NCBI GenBank assembly: GCA_001695595.3
Contig: MBPM02000003.1
Span: 930,001-994,000 of the forward strand
Direction: 5' to 3'
DNA: 64,000 bases
Source: Plasmopara viticola
Lineage: Eukaryota; Oomycota; Peronosporomycetes; Peronosporales; Peronosporaceae
Position numbers and translations under genes: made by a program. Positions 38,101 to 50,478 of the stretch are shown here, one piece after another; the first letter of the stretch is position 1, and each line of letters starts with the position of its first letter. Under the pieces are notes generated by a model that had not been told where the DNA came from, ran no database searches, and saw only the letters and a program-made list of their open reading frames with translations.

Positions 38101-38900
38101 GGCTCGTCTTCATTCGGCCAGACTGATTTTAGTCTTGCCATAATTATAGGCTGAATGTCTTCCATTGAGAAAATTGGGCCAAGTTCTGAGTTTGGAGCTT
38201 TCCACTATATGGCTCACATTTTAACCCAGAATCGTCACTTATTGCTGAATGATCCCTTTGAGCTGCTCTCATTGTCATACTCTAGTGAAAGGCTTCCAGC
38301 GTCATTTGAGTTGCGACTTGAATCCTCAAGCTCAGATTTGCGAATATTGGTCTCAAGCTCAGATTTGCGAATATTGGTCTTTTTTCTTAATATGTGAGGG
38401 ACCACATTATTGTAGACCCTACTACGGTGGTGAAATACAGATTAAGCGCGACCTGAAAACTGGATTTGTCGAAGTGGGGTTCGCTTATCCAGCATTACTG
38501 AGACCAAAGGCTTTTCTAATTGAAATATACTCAGCGGCTGCGTCAACGAAGACCACCAACAACATGTGCCGGTACAATAAACAAAGGTGGTGTGCCTTTT
38601 TGGGCAAACCAGTCATAAATCAGTCCGTCCTTGGCGTCATCTGGAAGACGCTGAAGGTCAACATAATACCAGTAACTGTATTTGGAATAAGGCTGAACTT
38701 CAAATTTACCACCGCAAAAAGTTACAGTTTCTTCACCCAATTTTCTGCACACCTCCCGATCGGTGCAATGAAGAATAATATCAGCATTACAAGAGGCCTT
38801 AAAGTCAAAAAGATGGTCAAATTAGACGACCACAACGGTGTGTGCAGCGTTAAACCGAGCAAGGTTTAGAATCATACGGTGGGCTTATGGTGCAAAGATT
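35150..38900 (-). mobile_element. Decayed L1-type non-LTR retrotransposon (LINE)
   Basis: On the minus strand, broken frames follow LINE order. ORF1-like text is near 38752-38543 (YSKYSYWYYVDLQRLPDDA, DWFAQKGTPP). An apurinic endonuclease region follows near 36.9-36.5 kb (LVYAPVQPGCR, HLIVFLGY, LVDPWR, then LRFDYILVS). The pre-RT and RT region is near 36030-35740 (KTPGLEGFSALY, IFEVIYNAHF), then VSLFHKKA near 35.7 kb. A further RT stretch at 35563-35312 has LLIVTSDFLKA fused, apparently through an internal deletion, to ERSGLKKAVLG and FSLLLAELVA. Many stops and frameshifts make it inactive. RT, EN and ORF1 identities come from family patterns; the ends are approximate. Confidence 0.8.
38326..38379 (+). 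repeat. 27-bp perfect tandem duplication
   Basis: Two adjacent identical 27-bp units starting TCAAGCTCAGATTTGCG, inside the decayed LINE. The length is a multiple of three, but the host frame is dead. Confidence 0.9.
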
Positions 38901-41900
38901 GTCATCCGAAATATATAAAAACGAATTAGTAAGCTTAAGTTGGGACAGATACTTTCTAGCCGGATTAATTTTAACCTTCAAATAAAGCTATTTTGGCGTT
39001 GGTCGGCAATTTTTTTTAATCTTAATAATTGAGTTCATATTCGAGCCTAAAGCACATGTGGCTGACTATCTCCCATCTAGGTTATAGTCTCTTACAAAAG
39101 TTATTCCCTTGAGAAATCGATCGAGAACTCTAAAGTAGCCTGTTTTTTTGCGTACGTACTCGTATGTAGCTTACTAACAAGAGCACCGTTTTCTAATAAT
39201 TGCCTATTGATGATAGAAAATCATCCGCTAAATGAAGATAAAGTATTAGCTTTGAAGCCTGTGTGAAAACCGTCAGCACAATTATATCTTGCAACAGTTG
39301 CAATCATCTCTTCAAAGCCAATGCTATAAGCTAAATATTACCTTGACAACAAGCCGGACCCAACAAACCTATTAGCTTTCTTCTCGGCATCAAACAGGCG
39401 TGACAGCCAAGTGTTTTTCCTTCTTTAATGACGTACTACTTCCCATCTACCATTACTCAATCGAGCATTACACTCAGACATTTATAGTACACTTTATGTA
39501 AACAAAATTGCGCTTCCTTTCGGTTTCGGCACTTGAGACGTAATGCAACATCACTTGGCTACGGCATGAAGAGGATAAGCCTCCCATTTGATTATTTACC
39601 TTTCGGCCCAACTTCATCACAAAGACATGTAAATGATTACGACTTCTGCACTTCTTTTTTAAAGAAAAGAGACCACTTTAAGATTTTGCTAAAGTTAAAG
39701 CAATATACTTTTCGTAAGGAGTTTTGATAGAAAAAAAATTAGCTACTGCATCAGTAAATATTGGGAGATGCATAAGCCCAATCGCTAAAAACCAGCGCAA
39801 TGTGATCGCTTATTTTACCAACTGTTAAGCACAAAGTGCGTTTCTTTGTCGTCCTGAAACCTCTTTCAGCTTACTCATCAAAAGCCATTTAGCAAGTTTC
39901 TCATCATTCTGCTGCTAAATTGTGGTGACTCACTATTGTTGCATTGTTTATATATTGTGGAGATTGCATAACATAATCAGCTGCCATCAATTAGCTTCTT
40001 CTACTTTTAATTTGCTACAACAATTGTTTTGTGTACACGTATGAACATTGAATGCAGTCCCAATGTTCATCGCGTCAAGATTAGACGCTTGTGTGAGCAC
40101 CATGAAGGAGCCTTTCTCCTCAGCTATGCCATTGACCGACCCGCTTCGTATTGCACTTGACTCTCGCCATTAATTTTCAGCTTTGTTTGCAAGCCGCACT
40201 TTTCAAGCGTGACTTGACCCGAATCCAAACTCTTAAGGTTCGAATAGTCTCACTTTGGAATTTGCTTGGTAAGCGTGTCATAAGTTTCGTGATGTGAGCA
40301 AGCAACAAGAAATTGGCATAAATTGGTAACATCCGGGATACCTCGAAAAAAGGTTAAGCCCATTTTCATCAATGATTGCATCTTAAGATTCAGTGCAAGA
40401 GCAAGTAATAGTCATTCGGAACTAGTGCGGTTATTTTGAAGGATTTGTCGAAGGGTCCAACACGAAAGCCCACGATTCCAGGGTTGGTGGCACTCAACAT
40501 AAAAAATTCGTATGCTTGTTTGAATCAACCACTTCGCATTTGTCGTTCTTTAAGCGAGTAATTGTAGCTGTTGACACTGTGCAGACGTATCACCAAATTT
40601 TACATTATAGTACGATCAAACTCGTCTTTTTTCAAATTTTGACTGCGCACTGTGGCGTTGAGATTGTAGAATTTGCTTCTTTTTATAAGTATACGCATGA
40701 CCGAGAAAATGTTTGAATGTATAGCCTAATCGCCTCGAATGGAAGCCATCGCTTGTCAAGCTCGTCGAGAATAGTAAACTTAGCGACCTGCTTGTTAATA
40801 TCCAACCTTTGTGTCTTTTTAGCTGACTTGTGATATTTTATCTTCACTCATTAGGTGCAGGTTTGCACAAGCCTTCCAGGAGGATAAAAAGTCATTTATT
40901 TGTCCAATAGCTTTCTTTGGCAGAATGGAGTGGGAGGAGTCAGGGAAGCCGCAAGGCTTTGAGAGAAGTTTTGGGCACAGATTCGTTCCCGTTGTGTCAT
41001 TTATTAAACGATAATTTTGATATAGTACGTCAATTTGGACACTTTGCTTTCGGTGAATTTGATTGACCGAACATTATACCTGTTGATGTCAATAGCAATT
41101 GTTGGCTCGTAACTTTAAAAATTTATCCAATTTATTTGACATCTGCATAATTTATAGCCAAGCGCTGTCAATCTGTGGAGGTTAGACCTATGCCATGAAT
41201 GTTTCACTCCAAAATTCGCTATACATAACGTGTAACACCTGTTGAGATCAGAAATTTTATAATGGACTTCAACTTATTACATTGAAAGCGCGATAAAGGA
41301 CCAGTCAAACAAGACAAGATAATTAATTTAATTTGTCGAGTTATGGAATTTGCCGGTCAAAGCGATTTTATACTCTCCATATTTTGTAGCCATGAGTTTC
41401 TATGAAGCATCACAACTGGCTAACACACCTATTCCCTCAAATCCTTACAAACTCACATACACAAAAATTGCAAACAGCAAAAAATCGCAAAATTTAGATT
41501 TGCAGTGCTTACGATCGCTACATACGCCTATACACAAAGGACATTTTGCGAAAGTCCATTTTTTAGGTCCATATCGCCCTGAATCTTTATCTCAACGCGT
41601 GCGAAAGGTGTTGGTAAATTTGAATAAAATATAAACGCAAACTGCCAGCCTCATAATAATCAGTTTTTAAACATTGGTTGTCATTGTGAATGTTCGTAAT
41701 CGAAGAAATTCAAAGATTTTGACGGCTCATTTTAAACGACTTTTCATGACAGCTCGCAATGTTGAAAATGCAGAAGAGTTCTAAGCGACATGAACGCATT
41801 GCAAAAGCCTGAGCAATTTGGGACAATCTGGATAGATTTATTCTAAAAGCCACTCCTCGTGAACATCGCTATCGTGTCGTTGCATTGCAGCTTGCACAAC

Positions 41901-44900
41901 CGATATTAGCACGCTGACAAGCTATTTGTAGGATATGCTTAAATGTGAAGTCAAAGACTACTCGCGTGTCTCTCTTAAAAAGAGACCTGAAAGTGTCAGT
42001 CATCGAGTAGCTCCACAGTATATCAGGGCTATGTCCGCGAAATATAATGGATCAATATTGACGGCATAGTCATCGTCATCGGTAGCAATCAAGCGTCAAG
42101 TATGCTAAACGCTATTTGTAATCTTGCTAACGTACTGGGGAGACTTAAAAGCAAATTGTTTTTTAGAAAAGGCTAGAAGACAGTAAAAATTGTGCTCATC
42201 GCCAACCTTTCTGATAAGCTTAATTTTTTGTGCACTACCGTTGGGTCGCGGCACGCGCATGTATCTCGACCAGCTAAAGCTCTCACTGAGCAACAACTTT
42301 CCGCAAGCAGCCGTGTCCTTTTTACACATATTTCCTGCATACTATAATATATTAACATAATATAAGGTATCCGGCATATGTTGAAGCATGCGCGCACTTT
42401 CACTACGTTCTAAAGAAAGCCAGTGATATGTTACATATATTGATGTGCTCTAAATGTCCTACTAAAGTATATGCTGAGCGCTAAGGCTCCCAAAGCCAAT
42501 TTTTTTGGCTAATTACTTTGCTAGCAAGTTTACTGAAACGAAGTTATACGGTCACCCAGTCACATGCGGCGAGAATACAACATAACAAAGTCGACTATGT
42601 ACGAGGAACTATGTTTTAATTTCCCTCCATTAAGAAGAAGTTGACAAACAAAAGCTTAGCCTACCAGATCTGGTAAGCTTAAAGAGTATAAATTTCAAAA
42701 TTCAATCATCTTAGAAGAGCAAGTTACGACCACGAATTAAAACTATGATTTGCTCACTTGGTGGAGGCAATTCTCCTACGAGATGTCTCAAATTAAGCGC
42801 AATGCACGAATAAGAAGTCACCCAACTATACCCCAACGCACCGCCAGAGAGCGTGGGTTATTTACGATTCGTCCATTATGGGCTGTTGTAGTGTAGACTT
42901 TATAAGCTATCTCACCAGTTGTGTAGAGCTTAATCCCCGCGCCACTCCACAGAACACCTGTGAAGCCTTCTGCTTCACAATGCCCTCCACATAATAGTGC
43001 CGCTGATCTTGGCGATCAAACAGAGGTAGAGAAAGCCAGTTATGCATCGTTCTTGTGCCTTCTTTATGAACAGCAGTAGCCCTTGCGCGACCGAGTTTAC
43101 ACCCTTGTATTTGCTCTCGAAGTCGGTCCTGGCAATTTGGCGGCGAGCTTTTGAGGCTTAAAAGTTAAGACAATTATGTTGCCCAGTCGGATGACCGCCA
43201 TGCATTTGTGCGCAAAGTCTCCGAAGTGCGTCGAGATGTTGTTTCAAGATCCAGGCTCGACCGACCGCTAATTTCGCACGGCCTAATAAATATGCATCCC
43301 CTACACTTTTTGTGGACTCGATGTTTACGCCGACCCATGCCTTTTCGGAAACATGAGAGCTCCAATGAAACGATGCTTTATTAAAGAAAACGAACTTGCC
43401 CTTTCTAGCGCTAATCCCTTGGTATTCAGCATACTTTATCAAGTTTTTGTGCGCATAAACTTTTCATTTTCCCATGTTAATCGAACAAAATTTATGTTTT
43501 TTTTTGGGGTTCGTACAGTCACATTCCTTGCCATGCTAATCATATTCAGCCAAGATTTTGCAGGGTCAGGTAATTATTTTCGTCCGATACTTGAGAGAGA
43601 AAAGCTTCACGAAGCCTCTTCTCCACGTAATTTCTATAGGCAATAAAGCTTCGAAGAGTTTGCGGAGCTTGATTGCTATGTGTATACTTAATCACGAAAA
43701 GATCATCGTGGCACCTTAGGGCACGTACTGGACAGTATGTTTTCCGTCATCTCCTCCTATTTTAACGCACCTTCCTTAATACAACGAGCAGTTGATCTGT
43801 CAAATTTTGATGTATAAGGTACGTTTGTCAGCGACGGGGTTGCTTATTACACCCAGGTTTTGGCTTTGTGCTGTATTCCCATTTTTAGTCAATTACTCTT
43901 GGTGGTACTTCGCAACCAACATGCGGCCCTTTGTTGTTATCCGTGCCTTGCGGACCTACGTGGTTCACTTGAAAAAATACGTTGCCTAGATCCAATGTGT
44001 TATCTTAAACATTTTTGGCAGAAGGTGTTACTAGCAGACCCGTGTAACTAGCTTGCTAAACTATGTTGCCTGCTATCAAGAAATATGTTGCCCACTTCGT
44101 ACGCCAACCATCCTGTTAAATCGGTCAACAAAGATGACGATACCAATGTATGATGCAATAGATATATGGATGAGCGGATAGCACATTTGGTCTTTTCCCG
44201 CAAATGAATCTAGGGCTTGTGTTTTTTAAGCCATGGAACGTCCAGGATAAAGTTGTACTTTTCAAGTAATAAAAAATCTGTACTGTCAAAATATTCAGAT
44301 TTCACAATCACCTCAGAAACGTCAAGAGCCGATTTATTAGCCTCCCCGATCGTAAGAGACATATTTGCGCTGCTTTTTTAAGCATCGGTTAATTAATTAT
44401 GAGTGACCGCAAATTCTTGCATACGTGCAAAATATACTCGACGCGCTAGACGTAAAATAAATTTTATACCCTCATGCCCTTGCGTGAACCTAGCAGTTTA
44501 TTGCTGCTGGTTCCTCCCTCGAGAGCTATCAAGCTCACAGAACCTAAGCTTATATGTTGCTTCTAAACCACACACCCCTCGTGAGGACTTCAATCTTTTA
44601 TGATGAAGTCCCTCGCCCTTAGAAATGACTTGAGCTTCTCTAGATTCGAAAAAGTGGCTTCCCAAAAGCGGCCTTTTCTCAGGCAAATTTAAGCCGCGCC
44701 AACACCCACTTTTTTGCCTTCAATGAAGAGGAGGGAAAAGCTATTTCAATTGTGAGTTAAAAAAATGAAAGCCTTCATTATTAAGGTGCCATTTCATCAC
44801 GGAATGGGGACGGCCTCACCTTGCCCTTTCGAAACTTGTGGATAGGCAGCTACCAGACCTATATAGTTGTACCTGTAGACCCGCTGGCTTAGATCCGGTC

Positions 44901-45986
44901 CTAACGAACTTAGGTGCTGTTAAACACGCAACCTTGACTGCGGTTGAAAAGAGTACATCATCCGTGTCTATTTTAGACAGGGGAACGAAGTAGACTTTCA
45001 TCTCACGCAAGGGTTCTGAAGGATCGCTATGACTGTTCTCCTGGATAACCAAACACTCCGGTGAAGATTTTTCACACGTATGGTCCGACTTCTCAAGAAA
45101 AAGTGTGCAAAGACCACGAGAGCTTAGTCATCCATGAGCAACGCAGTTTAAGTGGCTATATCTAATTCCTTAATCTAAAAAGAAGACTCTGGTGTTAGCT
45201 TAAGTCCGATAAGGGCGCTACCTCGGGGGATATTGGGGCCTGGGCTGCCTGAAGACAAGAGCATAAATTATGCTTGAAGAGTGCAAGTGTCGCGGCGTGT
45301 TTCAGCTACCTGGGACTAAAGAATCGAGCTGCAATAGTATCGTCGTCTTGAGCTCGTAGGAAGAAGGTATATCTCATGGGCAGTGCAAACTGCGCATTTT
45401 TTCGATTTCGCGACTTTGCGAGAGAACTGGGGGTCAATAAAATATTTTTCTTAGACAAGAAATAATTTAGTGCAACCAGATGCGTTGGGATAAAAAAAAC
45501 CTTGAGTAATGCAGACGCGCGGGATTACTGTGATTATTTGATAAGCGATCGCTAACGATTTCTCGATCTAAGTGACCGATGTGCGCAATGGATTGCAGCT
45601 TAAAGACAGCTTAATTTAATATAATGTTTACCCAATTTTGGCCTTTTTAATATCTGTACTGCATTTGCGTGATTAAGACGAGGACCTTTTTTAATTTGCC
45701 GTCGTTCGAATAACAATATCGAAAGGGTCCCTGTCGTATATCAAAATTCACGATCCAATTTGAAGGCTCTTTGCTCGAAAGCCAGTCTCACCACAAAAGC
45801 TCGGCATTATGCAATATCCTTTGGAAAAAAAATTGTTTCAAGAGTTTCATTTTAAAAAACGGGTGTTGGAGAGCTTGCCATCTCAAAAAAGGTTACGTGT
45901 CGTATGCACGGCCGCTTTCTTTAAAAGCTCCCAACTTTAGAATTGATTAGTGTGGGCAGCCGTGAATCAAAAATTCTGTTTTCCGT
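38901..45986. other. Gene-poor A/T-rich region; no gene recognised
   Basis: Only short overlapping open frames are present. An ATG frame at 41392-41634 (80 codons) and minus-strand frames at 43442-43158 and 45052-44816 have somewhat protein-like composition but no motif I can name. They may be transposon remnants. Confidence 0.3.
40041..40070. repeat. Hairpin with 10-bp perfect arms
   Basis: ATGAACATTG, a 10-base loop, then CAATGTTCAT. It has no poly-T tail and no adjacent gene. Confidence 0.65.
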
Positions 45987-46526
45987 ATGGCCAAGCGCCA
46001 ATATTGTCTCGAAACTCATTTCAAAACAATTGGCAATGAAATTAATGTGGTGAGCTTTTCAATCCTATTTAAAGCCAGTACTAATATTAGCACTAAAACT
46101 TCCACAAAATTAGCTACCTCGAATTTGGGGTGTCGTAATGGAATTCAATGCTCGGATAGAGCTTTTTACGTAAGAATAGAAATCTGCCAATTTCTCGAAG
46201 CCCTGTCCTCTAGCCATGGACCCCTTGCGCTATTAGATTGCTGTTTATATGATGGTTGCGATTGTAAGCATTCTAAAGCCAAATCGCATTTTAAAATCAT
46301 GACACATATGTACAGTAACTCTTGTTTCTGTAGTAAAAAAAATAGCAACAATGTTACTTTGAAGTGCCTTAAAGGCTTTGACATTCGAACGATTTTCTCC
46401 CACGGTAGAGCGTTAAGCATATGTATTCATCTACCTTTTTCGGTTTGTGATTTTCTTAAACACTTCTCAATTTTCCCGACTTGGCATTGCGCACAAGCTC
46501 TATGCCGTAGATTATCTAGCGATTAA
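45987..46526 (+). CDS. Uncharacterised cysteine-rich open frame, 179 codons
   Basis: I do not recognise this protein. The frame begins at an ATG and stays open for 179 codons in A/T-rich DNA, which is longer than its surroundings would suggest by chance. The product would be rich in Cys, Ser, His and Lys, with no clear signal peptide, membrane segment or zinc-finger spacing. Another long frame (46447-46782) overlaps its 3' end, and the opposite strand is also open at 46420-46166 and 46936-46682. Such multi-frame openness is typical of a decayed mobile element or of antisense shadows, so coding status is doubtful. Confidence 0.2.
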   Translation: MAKRQYCLETHFKTIGNEINVVSFSILFKASTNISTKTSTKLATSNLGCRNGIQCSDRAFYVRIEICQFLEALSSSHGPLALLDCCLYDGCDCKHSKAKSHFKIMTHMYSNSCFCSKKNSNNVTLKCLKGFDIRTIFSHGRALSICIHLPFSVCDFLKHFSIFPTWHCAQALCRRLSSD

Positions 46527-48050
46527 CAATGATATTATCGGGGAGGCCCATGTAATTCCTATACCAGTTAAAAGCTACTCGTGTCTTCAAGCTTCTTGCG
46601 ATACCATAAAATTTGGTTTCAGAAGTACGTGCATAGCTGACGTGATGCCGCGAGAAGAAATGGCTATTTCTTTACCAATGCCTATTTTAGTTGCCGCGCG
46701 AGGAGTAATCTTTTATGAGTCCTCGCGGCACGAAAAGCACAAAATGTATTGCTCAGCGCCATGGTCTTTATCGGCGGGATAGAACCTACCCAGAAAGTGC
46801 TCTTCTTCCTCGTCAGGCTCGCTGTGCAAGCATTGAATAGACCTCTCACAAAACGCCGATTTGCGTAGTTGCCCAGCGTTGGGCTAGTCACATAGTCCCT
46901 TGCCCACTGCCTTAGTTGACTTTGCCACTCGACCAATTCGAAAATTGTATTGAGAACTGTCGTGTTTGACTTTACCCCGTTCCTCCTGATCCCGATTTGG
47001 TAACTACATTGATATGGCCATCTCTGATAGGGTCTTTGTCTTTCTAAGTCGAGACTTTCCTGTCTTAAGGATTAGGCCTTTCTCATTGCCGGTAAGTCCA
47101 AGCTCAACATCTTCATGGGTGTGTTTCCAGTCAGCTTAATTGTCATGACGTGACCTAAAATTTATTTAAGGCACTACCATTTACCAAACTCATCGTCTGG
47201 AGGATTGTATGTGAAACACTTGTGCGAGGAATAGCGCTAGACTCGTTTTTTCGCCATGCTGGGGTGGAAGGCTCTTCCAACGTCTTCCTTGCCCGGCAGC
47301 CAGTCAGCAGAATCACTTTCCGATGACCAGTATTATTATGAAGACATTAGCTTTGTGTCCTACGAGTGTCACTGCAACTCTGCGTCTATGGCTACGCCTA
47401 CCACAAGGGCTGCGCTAGCAACAAATACTGCGCCTGCAAAGGGTGTCTCTATAATGTCCTTTAGAAACTCACCCGCCACTGGGCTCCTCTTTGTTGCCTG
47501 TTCGGTCATCGCTACTTGCAAAGCAGTCTTCGTATAAATGTCAAAAGATCGGTACCCTCATCCATTTCCTCAATCTTTGTAAGAGAATTTTAGCTGGAGA
47601 TTAAGTGGCACGATAGGCACCTTCTAAAGGTTTGCATAGTAAGGTATTTCGAAATATCCCGAAAAGATATAAAATTATGGAGGGATTATAGCTTCGAAAA
47701 AAAAGGATAAACATGATGATTGATCAAGGTAGCCGTTAACTCCCCACAGTTTTCGTTAACCCTCTTAGACCTTATCGTACCCCCCTACACCATCGTCTTG
47801 GTATTTGGTATTGCAGTTGAGACACAAAAATGCACAGAAAGTCGAAAAGCAGAAATTAGTAAAGACCAGGTCTACCCTTCTCAACCACTGTCAAATATTG
47901 TATACACAAACTGTGTCACTATTTGAAAGAGAGGAGCTCCCATGCATAAGACTAGTCTCGAGCGTGTATCCTACCAAATTCATAAAAAGTAAAACGTCGA
48001 AAGCTGTTCCAACCCTGGTTCATCTCCGTCAATGCTACCTGCTCCTCTAG
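46527..48050. other. Intergenic; possible remnants only
   Basis: No supported gene. A 46-codon minus-strand frame with an ATG at 47509 and stop at 47369 encodes a peptide with a hydrophobic stretch (AGAVFVASAALVVGVAID) that could span a membrane. It is too short and context-free to call. Confidence 0.25.
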
Positions 48051-48658
48051 TCAAAGTGCGGTAATGTTTGGGCGCCACGAAAATTGTTTCCTTTTGTCAT
48101 CGATACGTAGTGCGTCAAGATGGACCACGGGATGTGCCAATTCAGACACCACTGCATCAGGATTGCCCAAGGAAAGTACTGGTGACGGGGCCGGTGTTGT
48201 TGCCTCTTCGCTTGTTCGCATGTTCATATAGTATGCCGAGGTTGTCTGCATCGATCGCACCTGCTTTGGGAGCTCAAAGAAGCCCCAACAATTTTAATTT
48301 GTGATGGATCGCACTGCGTCGATGCTTGTGATGCTCTTTGTGGAGCGCTTGGTCCCCTTACGAACCTGCTAGACTACCACGACCGTGAACAAGCGCAGGA
48401 TCATGCACTTCTGGGGCCGGTATCTCGTCAAGATGGTCAAGAATTACCCTTTGATCGTAAATCGACCCATCGGTAAGCTTCTTTCTTATTTGCGCAAACG
48501 TTCCGTCAATCGATCTCCTGACGGTACCGCTGCAGATGCCGCGGGATTGCACTACTTACTACTGCAAGTTAAAATCATTCATTGCTGTAGGTGTTGCTGC
48601 TGCCCTGGTGCGGAATATATGCTTGCATAAATGACCAAAATCACTCAACATTCCTTGA

Positions 48659-48988
48659 AATTTAAGCTACCGGAACCCACGCGCTAAGACTAAGCTGTAT
48701 CTATCGCGGGATGCTGATAGCAATCCGACCCATATTGGGACCGGGTTCCGTACCCTTCTTTACACTATGGGGCTTTTTCGATCAGTGGGGCGTTCCCAAC
48801 CCAACCCAACCCTCTTATTACCCAATCGGGCGCGAGTTGGTAGGGCAGTCACACACTCGGGTGTGATGGCTCGTATACTTTAGTGACCTATCTCCGGCTT
48901 CCTTAATCCGGATCCTATGGGTATCGAACCAGGTACCTCCCGGTCCTGGGTCGAACGGCTAACCGCTTGAGCCACAGGGTCGGTTATT
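48659..48988 (-). mobile_element. tRNA-derived SINE with 12-bp target-site duplication
   Basis: On the minus strand the element starts with a tRNA-like head. The A box TGGCTCAAGCGG is at 48974-48963 and the B box GGTTCGATACC at 48930-48920, the spacing of an internal Pol III promoter. A tRNA-unrelated body of about 230 bp follows, including GGGTTGGGTTGGG. The direct repeat AACATTCCTTGA lies at 48647-48658 and 48989-49000, immediately outside both ends, and is the expected target-site duplication. The element sits inside the MULE transposase remnant, so it inserted later. Whether a few bases next to the head belong to the element is uncertain. Confidence 0.85.
48920..48974 (-). promoter_or_regulatory. 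Internal Pol III promoter (A and B boxes) of the SINE
   Basis: A box TGGCTCAAGCGG and B box GGTTCGATACC, separated by about 32 bp. Both match the tRNA consensus (TRGCNNARYNGG and GGTTCGANNCC) nearly perfectly. I do not call a functional tRNA gene because the flanking bases do not fold as a complete cloverleaf by eye. Confidence 0.75.
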
Positions 48989-50478
48989 AACATTCCTTGA
49001 CCGTCGCCGCTGTCGTGCCGATTTTGATACTGATTAAATGCTGACTGCAATCCTTCGACCGATATCGTTCCATGCCAGCAAAGAAGGCCGTGCCATACGA
49101 AAGTGCGTTTCTTTGCGATCCGAAACTTGATGGCAGCAAGCTGACCTTTGCGCGCGAGACGACGCGCCGAGTCCACCGCTCGGAGGTCTGCCGTCGAATT
49201 GGCAAAACATTTCTTCAACGCAGAATGCTCGCTCTCGGCCCTTGATTTGGTCGAGTGTCCGTAATATCGCGTATACATCATGAAAGCCGGAACAAATTGG
49301 TCTTTTTACACAAGCCAGGAATATTAGAATAGGCCATATGGACGGTCTTGCGCATATCAGTAAGCTGGAGAGGAAAGGATTCCGCAGTCGACGCAGCCAC
49401 AAGAGATCTCCACTCCCAATTCAACTCTTTAAAAGCTTTAATAGATGGAATAGTTCTTCGTTGCTTTGAAAGAATGTCATTTAATGATATACCATTGGCA
49501 AAGAAAGCAGTTGGCATCCGGAAACACGGCACCTTACGCTTTCATGAGCGCCAGTTAGCTGACGGTCACGAAAAGTGATGGAATGACGGAGAACAGCCGA
49601 TAAACGCGCGCGAATAAGCAGGCTGCCCGAAGAACATTTTTCTTCTCTGCTGCTATAGAGCAGCATGCGAATGTGAGCATTTGAGACGTGGCTATAGATC
49701 CCATAACATGCAGTAGTGGCGAGCCGAAACGCTTCGCCTTGTAGGTGGCAGACTTTGCTGGCGGAAAATAAGCTGCAAATCTCCTTCGCCGAGAAAAGAC
49801 GAAAATGAGGTTGGAAAGCCGCCGCTAGTCGTCAAAGGAGGAGAAGTCGAGTCTTCAGGCTGTCAGTCAGTGCGAAAAGGGGTGAATGACTTGCCAAAAT
49901 ATGTCTGCGTTCAACGTCTGTACGTTGAAATCACGAGGTGTTACCGTGATGCCGTGGTTGTTACGCATAGATACAACGATACGGTTCGGTGCCAGAAGAG
50001 GCCAACAGAAGCTCAAGACCTGCTGGTGCTGAGCAGCCGTGAGGATTTGGCACTTGGAATGCACCGCGCAGTCAGCAAATGGTTTATGATTGTGTTTGTC
50101 GTGGTCAATTTCTACCACCCAAGCGTACATGGTGTATTCTCCTTCTTTCGGCAGGTCCAGTGGTGAGCCGACTCATGCGCACGCGTTTTCGTTGGTGGTG
50201 AACAGCTGGAGGTCTGGCTTTACCATAACAGGAGCACAGTAGACAGACCTTGATAACGCCGTCGGGACGATTACCAACTTTTCGCGTGCACTTCTAGGTC
50301 AAAACAAAGTTCTTTGCTGCGTTACGCAATCCACTGCCATGCAGGCAGCATTCAATGTGGCTCAGGTACCAAGTTCGTGATAAAACGTATTAAGTTTCGC
50401 AAGATGGATGACGTTATAAGAATTGCGAGAATGACAATTGAGATTTGAAGGCGCAATATATGTATACATTTATGTGTA

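Larger units (their letters stand above)
48051..50230 (-). pseudogene. Decayed Mutator-like (MULE) transposase, split by a SINE
   Basis: Minus-strand frames follow the order of MULE/FAR1-type transposases. From 50130 down there is a DNA-binding-like region (EIDHDKHNHKPFADCAVH, then PRDFNVQTLNADI). From 49532 there is LSKQRRTIPSIKAFKELNWEW. From 49281 the frame has YYGHSTKSRAESEHSALKK followed by NSTADL, the characteristic post-catalytic signature. Beyond a nested SINE come the C-terminal pieces CSGTVRRSIDGTF and QIRKKLTDG near 48.5 kb and FELPKQ near 48.26 kb. Several frameshifts and stops separate the parts, so it is dead. Terminal inverted repeats were not located; the ends are approximate. 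Confidence 0.75.

Noticed and set aside
48920..48988. Functional tRNA gene
   Set aside because: A and B boxes are present, but a full cloverleaf is not visible and the sequence heads a 330-bp element with target duplications, i.e. a SINE.
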